The translations under genes were made by a program, and so were the position numbers. Of a DNA stretch of 24,104 nucleotides, positions 8,070-15,641 are shown piece by piece (the stretch's first letter is position 1; every line of letters begins with the position of its first letter). The DNA lies in NCBI GenBank assembly GCA_008016945.1, contig SSGN01000189.1:1-24104 (forward strand). The letters are read 5' to 3'. The notes beneath the pieces were generated by a model, which was not told where the DNA came from, made no database searches, and saw nothing but the letters and a program-made list of their open reading frames with translations. Source of the DNA: Flavobacteriales bacterium (lineage in GTDB: Bacteria > Bacteroidota > Bacteroidia > Flavobacteriales > PHOS-HE28).

Positions 8070-8127
8070 GAGGAGGTTGCGGGGTGGGAAGCGAGCCTGT
8101 TCCACACGGCGCACGTCCTCCTACACC
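8063..8127. terminator. inverted repeat at the convergent ends of pyk and the AEC transporter gene
   Basis: GGTGTAGGAGGA at 8063-8074 is the exact reverse complement of TCCTCCTACACC at about 8116-8127. Each arm includes the stop codon of one of the two convergent genes. The arms are 12 bp with a loop of about 41 nt and there is no T-run, so action as a two-way terminator is only a possibility. It could also be chance similarity of two Gly/Ala-Val-stop endings. Confidence 0.35.
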
Positions 8128-9032
8128 CCTTCAAGGATATAGTACCAAAGCGTCACCGTAAGCAGTGACAATGGGATTCCCACGCCCACCATCATGTTCG
8201 CCAAACGAGGTTTGAGGCCGTGTGATGAGGCCAGGATGGTGGCGGTGATCATGGGAGCCATGGCGCTTTCGAGCACCGAGACGCGCACTACCGTGCCGGT
8301 GCCGTTCAGCAGAACAACGTAGATGAGGAATATGAGTGCCGGAGCAAGCACGAGCTTGTAGATGAGGCCGAGGCCCAGCAAGCCCCAGTGCTTGCTGCGT
8401 TTGGCGATCCGCAGTTGAAGGCCTACCGCGATCAGCGCCACCGGCGTAACCGTGTTGCCGATGCGGAGCAGGCCCCCACGCACGCCCTCCGGAAAATGCA
8501 GGTCGAAGAGGTTCATCAGCACCGCCCCGGCGAAGCCGATGAACGGCGGGAAGAACAAGATCTTCCGGGCGATCGAGACGGCATCGATCCGCTGCCGCGA
8601 ATAGAGGGTGGCCACCACGATACCGAGCGTGGAGAGCACCACGAAAGACCCCGGCTGATCCACGAGCAGCGCGGTGCCCAGGGCCTCACGTCCGTAGGCC
8701 GCCTCGACCACCGGAAAGCCGATGAAGGATGTGTTGCCCAGGCCGGCGCACAGGATCAGGCAGCCTGTGAGCTTGCGTGACCAGCCTAACGTGCGCCGCA
8801 ATGCGCCGAAGAACAGCCATGCCGCTCCGAAACAGATCCAGGCAACGGCGATGGGGTACAGCAGTTCCGTGCCGCCACTGATCTCCGGGATGTGGTACAA
8901 GGCCAGGGCGGGCAATGGTGCGTAGAGCACGTATTGGTTCAGGGTCACCGCAGCATTCGGCGGGAATCCCGGAACACGCTGGAACATCACGCCCGCGAGC
9001 AGGCAGAACACGAGCAGGAACAGGCTGTCCAT
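8121..9032 (-). CDS. AEC-family (auxin-efflux-carrier-like) permease
   Basis: A 303-residue polytopic membrane protein with about ten hydrophobic helices arranged as two halves. It has the family's N-terminal LNQYVLYAPLPALAL segment (31-45), the central GNTSFIGFPV motif (98-107) typical of the Mem_trans/AEC family, and a C-terminal M-A-P-M-I-T region. Characterised bacterial AEC relatives export or take up small organic acids such as malate, but no substrate can be read from this sequence. It is convergent with pyk and lies 157 bp downstream of the flavoprotein gene on the same strand. A TTCCTTTG box (9048-9041, minus strand), one mismatch from the -7 consensus, lies just upstream of its ATG. 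Confidence 0.88.
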   Translation of the reverse strand: MDSLFLLVFCLLAGVMFQRVPGFPPNAAVTLNQYVLYAPLPALALYHIPEISGGTELLYPIAVAWICFGAAWLFFGALRRTLGWSRKLTGCLILCAGLGNTSFIGFPVVEAAYGREALGTALLVDQPGSFVVLSTLGIVVATLYSRQRIDAVSIARKILFFPPFIGFAGAVLMNLFDLHFPEGVRGGLLRIGNTVTPVALIAVGLQLRIAKRSKHWGLLGLGLIYKLVLAPALIFLIYVVLLNGTGTVVRVSVLESAMAPMITATILASSHGLKPRLANMMVGVGIPLSLLTVTLWYYILEGV

Positions 9033-9189
9033 CGGCGGCGCAAAGGAAGCTGCTTCCGTGCAATGCGATGTCTCGTCGTTCTTTCAACACACCGGAACGG
9101 ATGGATGGCATAACCCCGCCATGGGCAACGATGGCGCATCTCGTGTGGCGCCGGATGGTGGCGCGATGCGAGGAAGGGGTGGAACCTCC

Positions 9190-10437
9190 TTATGCGTTGG
9201 GTTCGCGCCCCAGCAACAGGTCCATGTAGAAGCCCGGCCGTTTCAGCCGTTCGCGCAGGTCGAGGTCGGTGAACATGCTGCTGATCGTATCGGCCAGCGC
9301 GGGGTTCTTGCTGGCGCGGTCCACTACGAAGTCGAAGAGCCATGCTTGGTCGGCCATGCGCTGCAACCGTGTGCTGATGGCGAGTTCCTTGCCCAGCCGC
9401 TTCCACACACGCTCATCGTACCGCTTCGCTGCGCTCGCCGTGACGCCGGTGCGGGTCAGCATCTCGTGCGCCACGTCCGCCGCATGCACGCCGCTGATCA
9501 TCGCGTGGCTGATGCCTTCACCGGTGAAGGGGTCGATCAGGTGCCCGGCATCGCCCACGAGCAGATAACCATCGCCGCTCAGGGCCCGCCGCCTGCTGGC
9601 GAGTGGAAGCCCCATGCCCTGCACGCCACCTTCCATCCGCGCATCAGCGAAACGGTCTTTCAACTGCGGATGGGTGGTGACCAACTGCACGAGCAGGGTC
9701 TTCAGGTCGCTGCGCCGCTTGCGCACCACATCACTGCGGAGGCCGAGGCCCACGTTGGCGCGACCATCGGGCAGCGGGAACACCCACAGGTAGCCGGGCA
9801 GCAGGTCCTTCAGGAAGATGAGCTCGATGAAGCCTTGGGGGTCCAGGCCGCGCACACCGCTGTAGTAGGCGCGCACACCGGCGGCATGGTGCTTCGGCTC
9901 CATGGGCAGGGCCGCGATGTGGCGGGCGAAGTGCGAGTTGGCGCCGGAAGCGTCGATGACGATACGTGCGCGTACGATACGTCCATCGGCACAAGTGATG
10001 CGCCAGCCCTCGCCATCGCGCTCGAACGCCTTCGCCGCAGTGCCCTCCCACACGGTGAGACCGGGCGTGTGCTTCATCCGCTGGAAAAGCAGGTCATCGA
10101 ACACGAGCCGGGGCAGGATGGCCCCTGGCGCTTCGCCCATGCCCGTGTTGCGGGAGAAGGGCACACGGAGCTTGTTGCCTCCCGGGGCCACGAAAGTGAC
10201 CCCCCAGCTCGGCATCGCGGCGGCTTCCGCCTTCACCGCCGAGGCGAGCGCCGGGTCCAGCCGCTCCAGTGTGCGCATCACTTTTCCGCTCAACGCATCG
10301 CCGCACACCTTGTCACGCGGGAACACGGCCTTCTCCAACAGCACCGCAGGCACGCTGTGCCGTGCCAGCTGCATTGCGGCACTGCATCCGCCCGGCCCAC
10401 CGCCGATGATGCACACATCCGTGCGGAGTTGTTCCAT
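9190..10437 (-). CDS. geranylgeranyl-reductase-family FAD-dependent oxidoreductase
   Basis: Predicted flavoprotein of the GGR/digeranylgeranylglycerophospholipid-reductase family; the bacterial substrates are mostly unknown, often isoprenoid or other hydrophobic double bonds. Domains in order are an N-terminal Rossmann motif GGGPGG (12-17), the KVCGDALSG segment (43-51) characteristic of GGR-like enzymes, a substrate-binding middle region, and the second FAD motif GDAGHLIDPFTGEGI (295-309). The ATG at 10437 gives 415 residues starting just before the Rossmann strand. An upstream start at 10470 would add eleven residues not expected in the family. No membrane segment is seen. The neighbours (transporter downstream, pheS upstream) do not suggest a pathway. 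Confidence 0.88.
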   Translation of the reverse strand: MEQLRTDVCIIGGGPGGCSAAMQLARHSVPAVLLEKAVFPRDKVCGDALSGKVMRTLERLDPALASAVKAEAAAMPSWGVTFVAPGGNKLRVPFSRNTGMGEAPGAILPRLVFDDLLFQRMKHTPGLTVWEGTAAKAFERDGEGWRITCADGRIVRARIVIDASGANSHFARHIAALPMEPKHHAAGVRAYYSGVRGLDPQGFIELIFLKDLLPGYLWVFPLPDGRANVGLGLRSDVVRKRRSDLKTLLVQLVTTHPQLKDRFADARMEGGVQGMGLPLASRRRALSGDGYLLVGDAGHLIDPFTGEGISHAMISGVHAADVAHEMLTRTGVTASAAKRYDERVWKRLGKELAISTRLQRMADQAWLFDFVVDRASKNPALADTISSMFTDLDLRERLKRPGFYMDLLLGREPNA

Positions 10438-10618
10438 CAACGTGAGGTGGACGTCTTTCGTAGTTCGCACGCCATGACCGCTTGATGCCGGATGGATGGT
10501 TGTCGAAGAGCGGTGCGATCGGTGTCCATAGGTCCGGTTTCAGCGGGCTTTATCCCGGTATGGAGTATCTGTGCCAACTGTGGGATCGGTGGACGCATTC
10601 CGATCCTTCGCGCCTCGA

Positions 10619-11677
10619 TCACCCCCGGAACGTGGCCGAGGTGAATTGATCCAGGAAGCGCACGTCGTTATCCCAATACATGCGCAGGTCGGGTACCCGG
10701 TAGATCAACTGAGTGATCCGCTCCACACCCATGCCGAACGCGAAGCCGCTGTACACCTCGGGGTCGATACCGCAGTTGGCGAGCACGGCGGGATCCACCA
10801 TGCCGCAGCCCATGATCTCCACCCATCCGCTCTGTTTGCAGATGTTGCAACCCGACCCGCCACAGATGGTGCAGCTCATGTCCACCTCGGCGCTCGGTTC
10901 GGTGAAGGGGAAGTAGCTGGGGCGCATGCGGATGGTGACCTCCGGCCCGAACAGGCTCTTGGTGAAATAGTCGAGCGTCCCCTTCAGCTCGGCGAAACTC
11001 ACCCCCTTGTCCACGTACAGGCCCTCCACTTGATGGAACATGCAGTGGGCGCGGGCGCTGATGGCCTCGTTGCGGTACACCCGCCCCGGGGATACCGTGC
11101 GGATGGGGGGCTTGGAGGTCTCCATCACACGCACCTGTACGCTGCTGGTGTGGGTGCGCAGGGCCAGGTCCTCGGTTCCGTTCGGGCCGGCAGGGCCTTG
11201 GACGAAGAACGTGTCTTGCATATCCCGCGCCGGATGGTCGGGGGCGAAGTTGAGCGCGCCGAAGTTGTGGTGGTCGTCCTCCACCTCGGGGCCCTGGCTC
11301 ACCGTGAAGCCGATTCGACCGAAGATCTCCACGATACGGTCCCGCACAATGGAGATGGGGTGGTGGCTGCCCTGTGGTTCCACCGATGCCGGGGCGCTTA
11401 GGTCGATGGATGCTCCTTGCCGTGCAGGTCCCGATGCCGCTATGCCGGCGCGCAGGGTTTCCAGCCGGGCCTGCGCAGCCTGTTTCAGCTGATTCATGCG
11501 TTGGCCCAAGGCGCGCTTCTCTTCGGAGGAGACCTGTTTGAAGACCTCGAAAAGCTCGGTGATCGCGCCGTTACGCCCCAGCATGGCCACTCGGAATCGT
11601 TCCACTTCCTCTGCCGTGCTGGCATTTGCGTGCTCCAGTTCCGCCTCCAGGGTGGCTATTCGTTCGGTAAAGCTCAT
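10619..11677 (-). CDS. pheS: phenylalanine--tRNA ligase alpha subunit
   Basis: Catalytic subunit of the alpha2-beta2 PheRS that charges tRNA-Phe. The 352-residue length fits bacterial PheS. The N-terminal coiled-coil arm that binds tRNA covers about 1-90. Class II motif 2 is at VYRNEAISARAHCMFHQVEG (200-219) and motif 3 at GFAFGMGVERITQL (311-324). Four cysteines at 269, 272, 277 and 280 (CTICGGSGCNIC) form a knuckle that could bind zinc, as seen in many PheS sequences. The beta-subunit gene pheT is not in this window. The ATG overlaps the stop codon of the upstream PPIase gene by 4 bp (ATGA), so translation is probably coupled. Confidence 0.97.
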   Translation of the reverse strand: MSFTERIATLEAELEHANASTAEEVERFRVAMLGRNGAITELFEVFKQVSSEEKRALGQRMNQLKQAAQARLETLRAGIAASGPARQGASIDLSAPASVEPQGSHHPISIVRDRIVEIFGRIGFTVSQGPEVEDDHHNFGALNFAPDHPARDMQDTFFVQGPAGPNGTEDLALRTHTSSVQVRVMETSKPPIRTVSPGRVYRNEAISARAHCMFHQVEGLYVDKGVSFAELKGTLDYFTKSLFGPEVTIRMRPSYFPFTEPSAEVDMSCTICGGSGCNICKQSGWVEIMGCGMVDPAVLANCGIDPEVYSGFAFGMGVERITQLIYRVPDLRMYWDNDVRFLDQFTSATFRG

Positions 11678-12366
11678 TGTAGTATGCGCATGGATATGGG
11701 GATGTCCTCCATTGGACGGTCCCAGGTGTTGCAGGGCTCCTGGGCCAGGGCATCGAGCACTTCGAGGCCCGAGACCACTTGTCCGAAGACCGTGCAGGTT
11801 CCATCAAGACGGGGCTGTCCACCTTCGGTGGCGTAGTCCGATCGGTCGTTTTCCGAGTAGGTGAATGGCGTGCCGTGCGCGGCGCTCCTTGTGTTGATCC
11901 GTTCGAGTTCGGAGGGCGCGTATGGAACGCCAAGCACGAAGTAGAACCGGTCCCGGTGGGAGCGCCCCTGAAGGGCCGGGGTGTCACCTGCGGGAGCAGC
12001 GGCCAACGCGCCTTTCCGGTGGATCAGGCCGGGCACTACCGTGAGCGGCAGGCCCACGGTGTCTGGATCCAAGCCCAAGGGCACTCCGGGAGCGGCATTC
12101 TTCGAAGCCGGGTCGCCACCCTCGACCACGAACCCGGGAACGATGCGGTGAAGCAGCACGCTATCCATCGTTCCGGACCGCACCCGGGCAAGGAACAGGT
12201 CTCGGTGTTCCGGAGTCTCGTTATACAGCGCCACCACCATGGTCCCCAGCCGGGTGCGTACCTCGATCATGGGACGAAGCGTGGCGGACTGGGCCCTGGC
12301 CGCCATAGGCAACCATTGCACCACGGAGAGGGTCATGAACACGACCGCCTTGGTGTACCACGGCAT
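11674..12366 (-). CDS. exported cyclophilin-type peptidyl-prolyl cis-trans isomerase
   Basis: Predicted to catalyse proline isomerisation during folding of exported proteins. From the ATG at 12366 the 230-residue product starts with a signal peptide (hydrophobic 7-20, likely cleavage after ARA near residue 25). The cyclophilin core follows, with HRIVPGFVVEGGDP at 73-86 and the catalytic Arg at 74. Two usual active-site glutamines are changed: the one in GFxxQGGD is E82, and the one in the SQFF region is replaced (DRFYFVLG, R140). Activity may therefore be altered. A start at 12390 would add eight residues. The frame remains open to 12669, but that part overlaps the divergent lipoprotein gene. 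It overlaps pheS by 4 bp. Confidence 0.88.
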   Translation of the reverse strand: MPWYTKAVVFMTLSVVQWLPMAARAQSATLRPMIEVRTRLGTMVVALYNETPEHRDLFLARVRSGTMDSVLLHRIVPGFVVEGGDPASKNAAPGVPLGLDPDTVGLPLTVVPGLIHRKGALAAAPAGDTPALQGRSHRDRFYFVLGVPYAPSELERINTRSAAHGTPFTYSENDRSDYATEGGQPRLDGTCTVFGQVVSGLEVLDALAQEPCNTWDRPMEDIPISMRILQ

Positions 12367-12378
12367 GGTTGACTTTCC

Positions 12379-12386
12379 TATCTTTG
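12379..12386 (+). promoter_or_regulatory. -7 element for the small lipoprotein gene
   Basis: TATCTTTG is a perfect TAnnTTTG match on the plus strand, 47 bp upstream of the ATG at 12434. The nearest upstream TTG (12350-12352) gives a 26-bp spacer, slightly long. Confidence 0.5.
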
Positions 12387-12420
12387 GCATTCCCCGTAAA
12401 GCCCTTGATCCACAGGGCAC

Positions 12421-12428
12421 CAAAAGTA
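12421..12428 (-). promoter_or_regulatory. -7 element for the PPIase-pheS pair
   Basis: On the minus strand this reads TACTTTTG, a perfect TAnnTTTG match, 54 bp upstream of the PPIase ATG at 12366. It forms a divergent promoter pair with the plus-strand box at 12379 within a 67-bp gap. Confidence 0.45.
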
Positions 12429-12433
12429 ACCCA

Positions 12434-12832
12434 ATGACCACATCCGCCTTCCGCCGCGCACTTACCAGCGTACTGATGGTCACCGTGCTGGCTGTTGTCT
12501 TTCCTGCGTGTAACAAGGAGAAGCCCACCACGGTGGTGATCACGGTGAAGAACGCGGACGGCTCGTTGGCTCCTGGAGTGGCCGTACGCCTCTTCGCCAA
12601 CCCGACCGTACCCTTGAAGCCGGACCTTACCCGGTTGCTGAAGGAGGGGACCACCAAGGGGAATGGCACGGTGGAGTTCGATTATTCGGGTTTGTACGAA
12701 CAAGGACAGGCCGGCTTCGCGGTACTTGACATCCTTGCCGAGAAGGATACGATGTATGCCGAGGGCATCATCAAGATCCTGGAGGAAGAGACCAATGAGC
12801 AGACGCTTATCCTGGAGCGGATGCCTGATTGA
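12434..12832 (+). CDS. small putative lipoprotein, function unknown
   Basis: A 132-residue protein with an N-terminal signal: basic start (FRRA), hydrophobic run and Cys26 in FPACNKEK. The Cys position and the following Asn-Lys fit lipoprotein processing, although Phe-Pro-Ala is not a textbook lipobox. The mature part begins with a beta-strand pattern (TVVITVKNADGSLAPGVAVRLF), like the start of a carboxypeptidase-regulatory or transthyretin-like beta-sandwich in which small lipoproteins decorate the outer membrane. The ATG at 12434 follows a clear -7 element; the frame is open upstream to 12239, but that region is antisense to the PPIase gene. I do not recognise a specific family. Confidence 0.75.
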   Translation: MTTSAFRRALTSVLMVTVLAVVFPACNKEKPTTVVITVKNADGSLAPGVAVRLFANPTVPLKPDLTRLLKEGTTKGNGTVEFDYSGLYEQGQAGFAVLDILAEKDTMYAEGIIKILEEETNEQTLILERMPD

Positions 12833-12838
12833 TCCGCC

Positions 12839-13171
12839 CTACTCCTCGAAATAGGCCAGTACCGCTTCTTTCATCAATCGCTCTTGTTCCTCTGCCTGTA
12901 GCGGAGGGAGGTCACGCACCCGCTCGAAGTGTGGCCAGCCATCCGCATCGCGGCCCACTTCCTTGTAATAGCCATAGGGCAAGAGCACCACGCAGATGGC
13001 GATGTGCATCAGGGCGACCTTCTCATCCTTCTTGAACTCGCGAGCATGTTGCCCAAGTTCCTGAACACCGATCAGGAACAACACGGCATTCAGGTCCAGC
13101 TTGCCTGCATCGAAGCGCGCGGAGAGTCTTGTGATCAGGTCGCGCCAGCGCTTTTCGAAGGAGAGGTCCAT
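12839..13171 (-). CDS. conserved Bacteroidota hypothetical protein, 110 aa
   Basis: A soluble protein with a distinctive central stretch, FKKDEKVALMHIAICVVLLPYGYY (46-69), followed by GRDADGWPHFE; I recall very similar sequences annotated only as hypothetical in many Bacteroidota genomes. The hydrophobic run at about 52-65 could be a buried helix rather than a membrane anchor, because charged regions flank it on both sides. It is convergent with the lipoprotein gene (6 bp between the stops) and divergent from the CvpA-family gene. A CACCTTTG box (13187-13180, minus strand) lies just upstream of its ATG. No function can be assigned. Confidence 0.8.
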   Translation of the reverse strand: MDLSFEKRWRDLITRLSARFDAGKLDLNAVLFLIGVQELGQHAREFKKDEKVALMHIAICVVLLPYGYYKEVGRDADGWPHFERVRDLPPLQAEEQERLMKEAVLAYFEE

Positions 13172-13293
13172 GGTTGGTACAAAGGTGCGAAAGGCGCGGC
13201 CTCCGTTCGCACCAGGCCGTGGATCACATCATGCTTTATCGAGGGATGGTCCCTGGCTGGGTTTCCCCGGGATGTTCCGCATTTTTACGCCCC

Positions 13294-13818
13294 ATGAACT
13301 GGCTTGATTGGATGATCATCGCGGTCGTCGCGTATGCTGCTTTGCGGGGTTTCATGCGCGGCTTCCTGGTGGAATTGGCATCATTGGTCGGTATCGCGGC
13401 AGGGGTGTGGGTGGCCCTTCATTTCAGTGAGCAGGTCTCAACGGCCATCGGTCTGGGTACGAAGAATGCGGCCATCGCTTTCCTGATCACGCTACTTGTC
13501 GTGGTGGTCGCCGTGCATTTCCTGGCGCGGTTCCTGACCACACTGGTGGATGTCGCCCAGCTTGGTCTTCCGAACAAGTTGGGGGGGCTTTTCCTCGGTG
13601 CGCTGCGCACCGTGTTCATGTTAAGTGTCGCTTTCAACATGGTGGTAGGCTATACGGGGGGTGAACTGCCGCCTTCGGAAGCACGCGAGGGTTCGACATT
13701 GTTCGTACCGGTGGAAGCATTCGCGCCGTTCTTCATTCCGGCCGTGGGAGGCACGAAATGGGTGCAGCGCGCTATTGACCGCGTTCAGCAGGAAGCGGAG
13801 GAAGTGCTGAAGGAGTAG
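13294..13818 (+). CDS. CvpA-family membrane protein
   Basis: A 174-residue inner-membrane protein with four predicted helices (about 5-22, 28-46, 60-80 and 98-118) and the family opening NWLDWMIIAVVAYAALRGFMRGFLVEL, where a Gly-Phe-x-x-Gly pattern follows the first helix. CvpA proteins were named for a need in colicin V production, but their general function is unsettled. After residue 120 the protein is a soluble tail ending in a charged Gln/Glu-rich helix. The start is the ATG at 13294; the frame is open from 13174, but the extra 40 residues lack family resemblance. No strong promoter was seen in the 122-bp gap upstream. Confidence 0.85.
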   Translation: MNWLDWMIIAVVAYAALRGFMRGFLVELASLVGIAAGVWVALHFSEQVSTAIGLGTKNAAIAFLITLLVVVVAVHFLARFLTTLVDVAQLGLPNKLGGLFLGALRTVFMLSVAFNMVVGYTGGELPPSEAREGSTLFVPVEAFAPFFIPAVGGTKWVQRAIDRVQQEAEEVLKE

Positions 13819-13843
13819 GTTGGCAAGCTGCGCTACCGGGCGA

Positions 13844-14419
13844 TCATCCTTCCACGTGAATTCCATGCTGCATCAACAGCCCTGGAAGCCCATGCAGTGC
13901 GAAGTGTGCGCCCTTGATCCGGCTGGTTCCGGGGTCGATGATGAACCCGTGGGCTGTGCGCAGGTCCGCGTTGGTGAGGTCGGTGCCATCGAACAGGGCG
14001 CCGGATAGGTCACAATCGTTGAATTGGGCGTTGCTCAGCCCCGCACCCGCGAAGTCCACCTCCACCAAGCTGCAGCCCGTGAACCGCGTATTCTTCAGCA
14101 TCAGGGTGCTGAACGAAGCGAAGTCCAGGCGGCACTGTTCAAAGCTCAGGCGCAACAGGAAGGGGTTGCAGCGATCGAACCGGTTGCCAAGCAGCTTGCA
14201 GCCCGCGAAACGAACGGTGCGGTAGCCCGTGCCATCGATCACGGCATTGCTCAGGTCGCATTGCTCGAAGGTGCAATCCGTGAAGCGCGCCTTGCTGAGG
14301 TCGGCTTCCATCCACGCGCCGTTCCGGAAGGCGCAACGCTCGAATTCAGCGCCTGCGAACGCTTCCGGTCGTAGTTCGCCGGCGTTGAAGGTCCGGTCTT
14401 CGTGGTAGGTGCGGATCAT
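13844..14419 (-). CDS. pentapeptide-repeat protein, Qnr/McbG-like architecture
   Basis: A 191-residue protein made mostly of A(D/N)LxX-type repeats from about residue 20 to 160: EADLSKARFTDCTFEQCDLSNA, then CDLSGALFDGTDLTNADLRTA. These would fold into a right-handed quadrilateral beta-helix. The C terminus (FIIDPGTSRIKGAHFALHGLPGLLMQHGI) resembles the C-terminal segment of Qnr-type proteins that mimic DNA and protect gyrase. The overall length also fits, but a resistance role is only a possibility; many such proteins have unknown roles. The ATG at 14419 overlaps the stop of the GNAT gene by 4 bp. The longer frame to 14755 is antisense-like noise rich in Arg and Pro. Confidence 0.85.
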   Translation of the reverse strand: MIRTYHEDRTFNAGELRPEAFAGAEFERCAFRNGAWMEADLSKARFTDCTFEQCDLSNAVIDGTGYRTVRFAGCKLLGNRFDRCNPFLLRLSFEQCRLDFASFSTLMLKNTRFTGCSLVEVDFAGAGLSNAQFNDCDLSGALFDGTDLTNADLRTAHGFIIDPGTSRIKGAHFALHGLPGLLMQHGIHVEG

Positions 14420-14937
14420 GCTTTGTTCAGCAGGGCGTACAGATGGAGGCTTAGGTAGCGGCCATCCTTCACCTCGTGGTCGTGGAGGGTGCCTTCGTGC
14501 CGGAAGCCGGCACGCTGGAGCACCTTCGCGCTCGCCGGGTTCCCGGTCTCCACTTCGGCCACGATCCGGTGTAGGCCGAGGTGGTGGAACGCGTGATCGA
14601 TGACCAGGGGAAGGGCCTCGGACACGTAGCCTTGATGCCAATGTTCGGGCAACAACCAGAAGCCGAGCTCGCCCCGGCGATGTTGTCTTACGATGCCGTT
14701 CAATCCGATCGCCCCCAGGAAGGTGCCGGCTCCCGCGTGGCGTATGGACCACCACTGGCCTGTACCGTCGCGCTCGATGGTGGCGTACCAGTCCATCTGT
14801 TCCTGGGTGTGCTCCAATGTGCGGAAGCTCACCCCATAGTGCCGGATCACCTCGGGATGCGAGAGCCCACGGAACACATCTTCATGATCGGTGGGTGCCA
14901 CGGGGCGCAGTACGATCCGGTCTGGGCGTGGTCCCAT
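14416..14937 (-). CDS. GNAT-family N-acetyltransferase, RimJ/RimL type
   Basis: A 173-residue acetyl-CoA-dependent acyltransferase of the Acetyltransf_3 type. Visible features are the N-terminal IVLRPVAPTDHEDVFRGL strand-helix, the GELGFWLLPEHWHQGYVSEAL region (89-109) with the pyrophosphate-binding Q/R-x-x-G-x-A-like turn modified to HQGYVSEA, and the C-terminal HRIVAEVETGNPASAKVLQRAGF block (123-145) typical of RimJ/RimL relatives. Substrate may be a ribosomal-protein N terminus or a small amine; the sequence does not say. It lies 18 bp after the cold-shock-domain gene and overlaps the pentapeptide gene, so the three form a likely operon. Confidence 0.9.
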   Translation of the reverse strand: MGPRPDRIVLRPVAPTDHEDVFRGLSHPEVIRHYGVSFRTLEHTQEQMDWYATIERDGTGQWWSIRHAGAGTFLGAIGLNGIVRQHRRGELGFWLLPEHWHQGYVSEALPLVIDHAFHHLGLHRIVAEVETGNPASAKVLQRAGFRHEGTLHDHEVKDGRYLSLHLYALLNKA

Positions 14938-14955
14938 GGGGTGCCATACGGCTGA

Positions 14956-15390
14956 TCAGCCTTTGCTCACACGTACGGCGTTCATCCCGCGGGCCCCGCG
15001 TTCCACATCGAAGGTCACGGTCTGGCCGTCCTGGACAGGGCCGTCGAGTTCGCTCACATGCACGAAGAACCGTTCGTTGGATCCGTTCTCCAGGATGAAG
15101 CCGAAGCCGCGTGAAGCATCGAAGAAGTCGACCTTTCCGATGCGACGTTCCGGCACCACATCCACGCGCCGGGGCACGCCCAACTCGATGTCCTCGGCGT
15201 TGATCTCCTGGCGTTTGGTGGGGTCGGGAGGGGTGTCCACGATCATGCCGTTCTCGTCCACGTACGCGAGCATGCTATCCAAACCGCCACCGCCGCTGTT
15301 GGCCTTACGCTCGGCCTTCTTGCGTGCTTTCTCCTCCTGCTTTTGTTGTCGGCGTTTTTCTTGTTCGCGCTTGTTGAACGATACGGCCAT
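14956..15390 (-). CDS. cold-shock-domain protein with basic N-terminal extension
   Basis: A 144-residue nucleic-acid-binding protein. Residues 1-30 are a Lys/Arg/Glu/Gln-rich helix (FNKREQEKRRQQKQEEKARK), a GGGGLDSMLAYVDE segment follows, and a cold-shock domain occupies about 83-142. RNP1 is at RGFGFI (94-99) and RNP2 at RFFVHVSEL (108-116). This two-part layout is common in Bacteroidota and is longer than the roughly 70-residue CspA proteins. It probably acts as an RNA chaperone, perhaps binding ribosomes or RNA through the basic helix. A TACCTTCG box 84 bp upstream predicts a leader of roughly 75-80 nt, reminiscent of cold-shock mRNA leaders, but I cannot identify a regulatory fold. Confidence 0.93.
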   Translation of the reverse strand: MAVSFNKREQEKRRQQKQEEKARKKAERKANSGGGGLDSMLAYVDENGMIVDTPPDPTKRQEINAEDIELGVPRRVDVVPERRIGKVDFFDASRGFGFILENGSNERFFVHVSELDGPVQDGQTVTFDVERGARGMNAVRVSKG

Positions 15391-15473
15391 GCTGCGTTGT
15401 GCCCTGTCCGGTACGGCGTGGAACGGGCGCGGTGTTAGGTGCGCACACGGTTGTGCCGGGGACGTGGGTGAGA

Positions 15474-15481
15474 CGAAGGTA
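15474..15481 (-). promoter_or_regulatory. candidate -7 element for the cold-shock-domain gene operon
   Basis: Minus-strand TACCTTCG, identical to the box before the biotin carrier gene, lies 83 bp upstream of the ATG. The rest of the 251-bp lysS-csd gap (15391-15641) holds an 11-bp GC palindrome at 15574-15584 (GGCGG-A-CCGCC) and nothing else I recognise. Confidence 0.35.
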
Positions 15482-15641
15482 AGGGTTGGTCGGGAGAGCG
15501 GACGCAGGTGTGTGATCTTCCAACATGTTGTGCCACGGACCTCAGGCGTTGAGGCGGTTCTTCGCGGTGCCGGGGCGGACCGCCACCAAGCGGACTTCTC
15601 GGGCCGTGTTCGTCCAGTTCACCTTCTTCCTTCGGCGGTCT

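Noticed and set aside
6696..8114. 472-residue open frame on the minus strand
   Set aside because: It is antisense to pyruvate kinase with full catalytic motifs; the product is rich in His, Asp and Gly and has no family features.
9058..10485. 475-residue open frame on the plus strand
   Set aside because: It lies opposite the GGR-family flavoprotein, whose FAD motifs are unmistakable. The antisense product is His/Gln/Ala-rich and unrecognisable.
15574..15584. GC palindrome as a lysS terminator
   Set aside because: The arms are 5 bp around a single base, which cannot form a stable loop, and no T-run follows in either direction.
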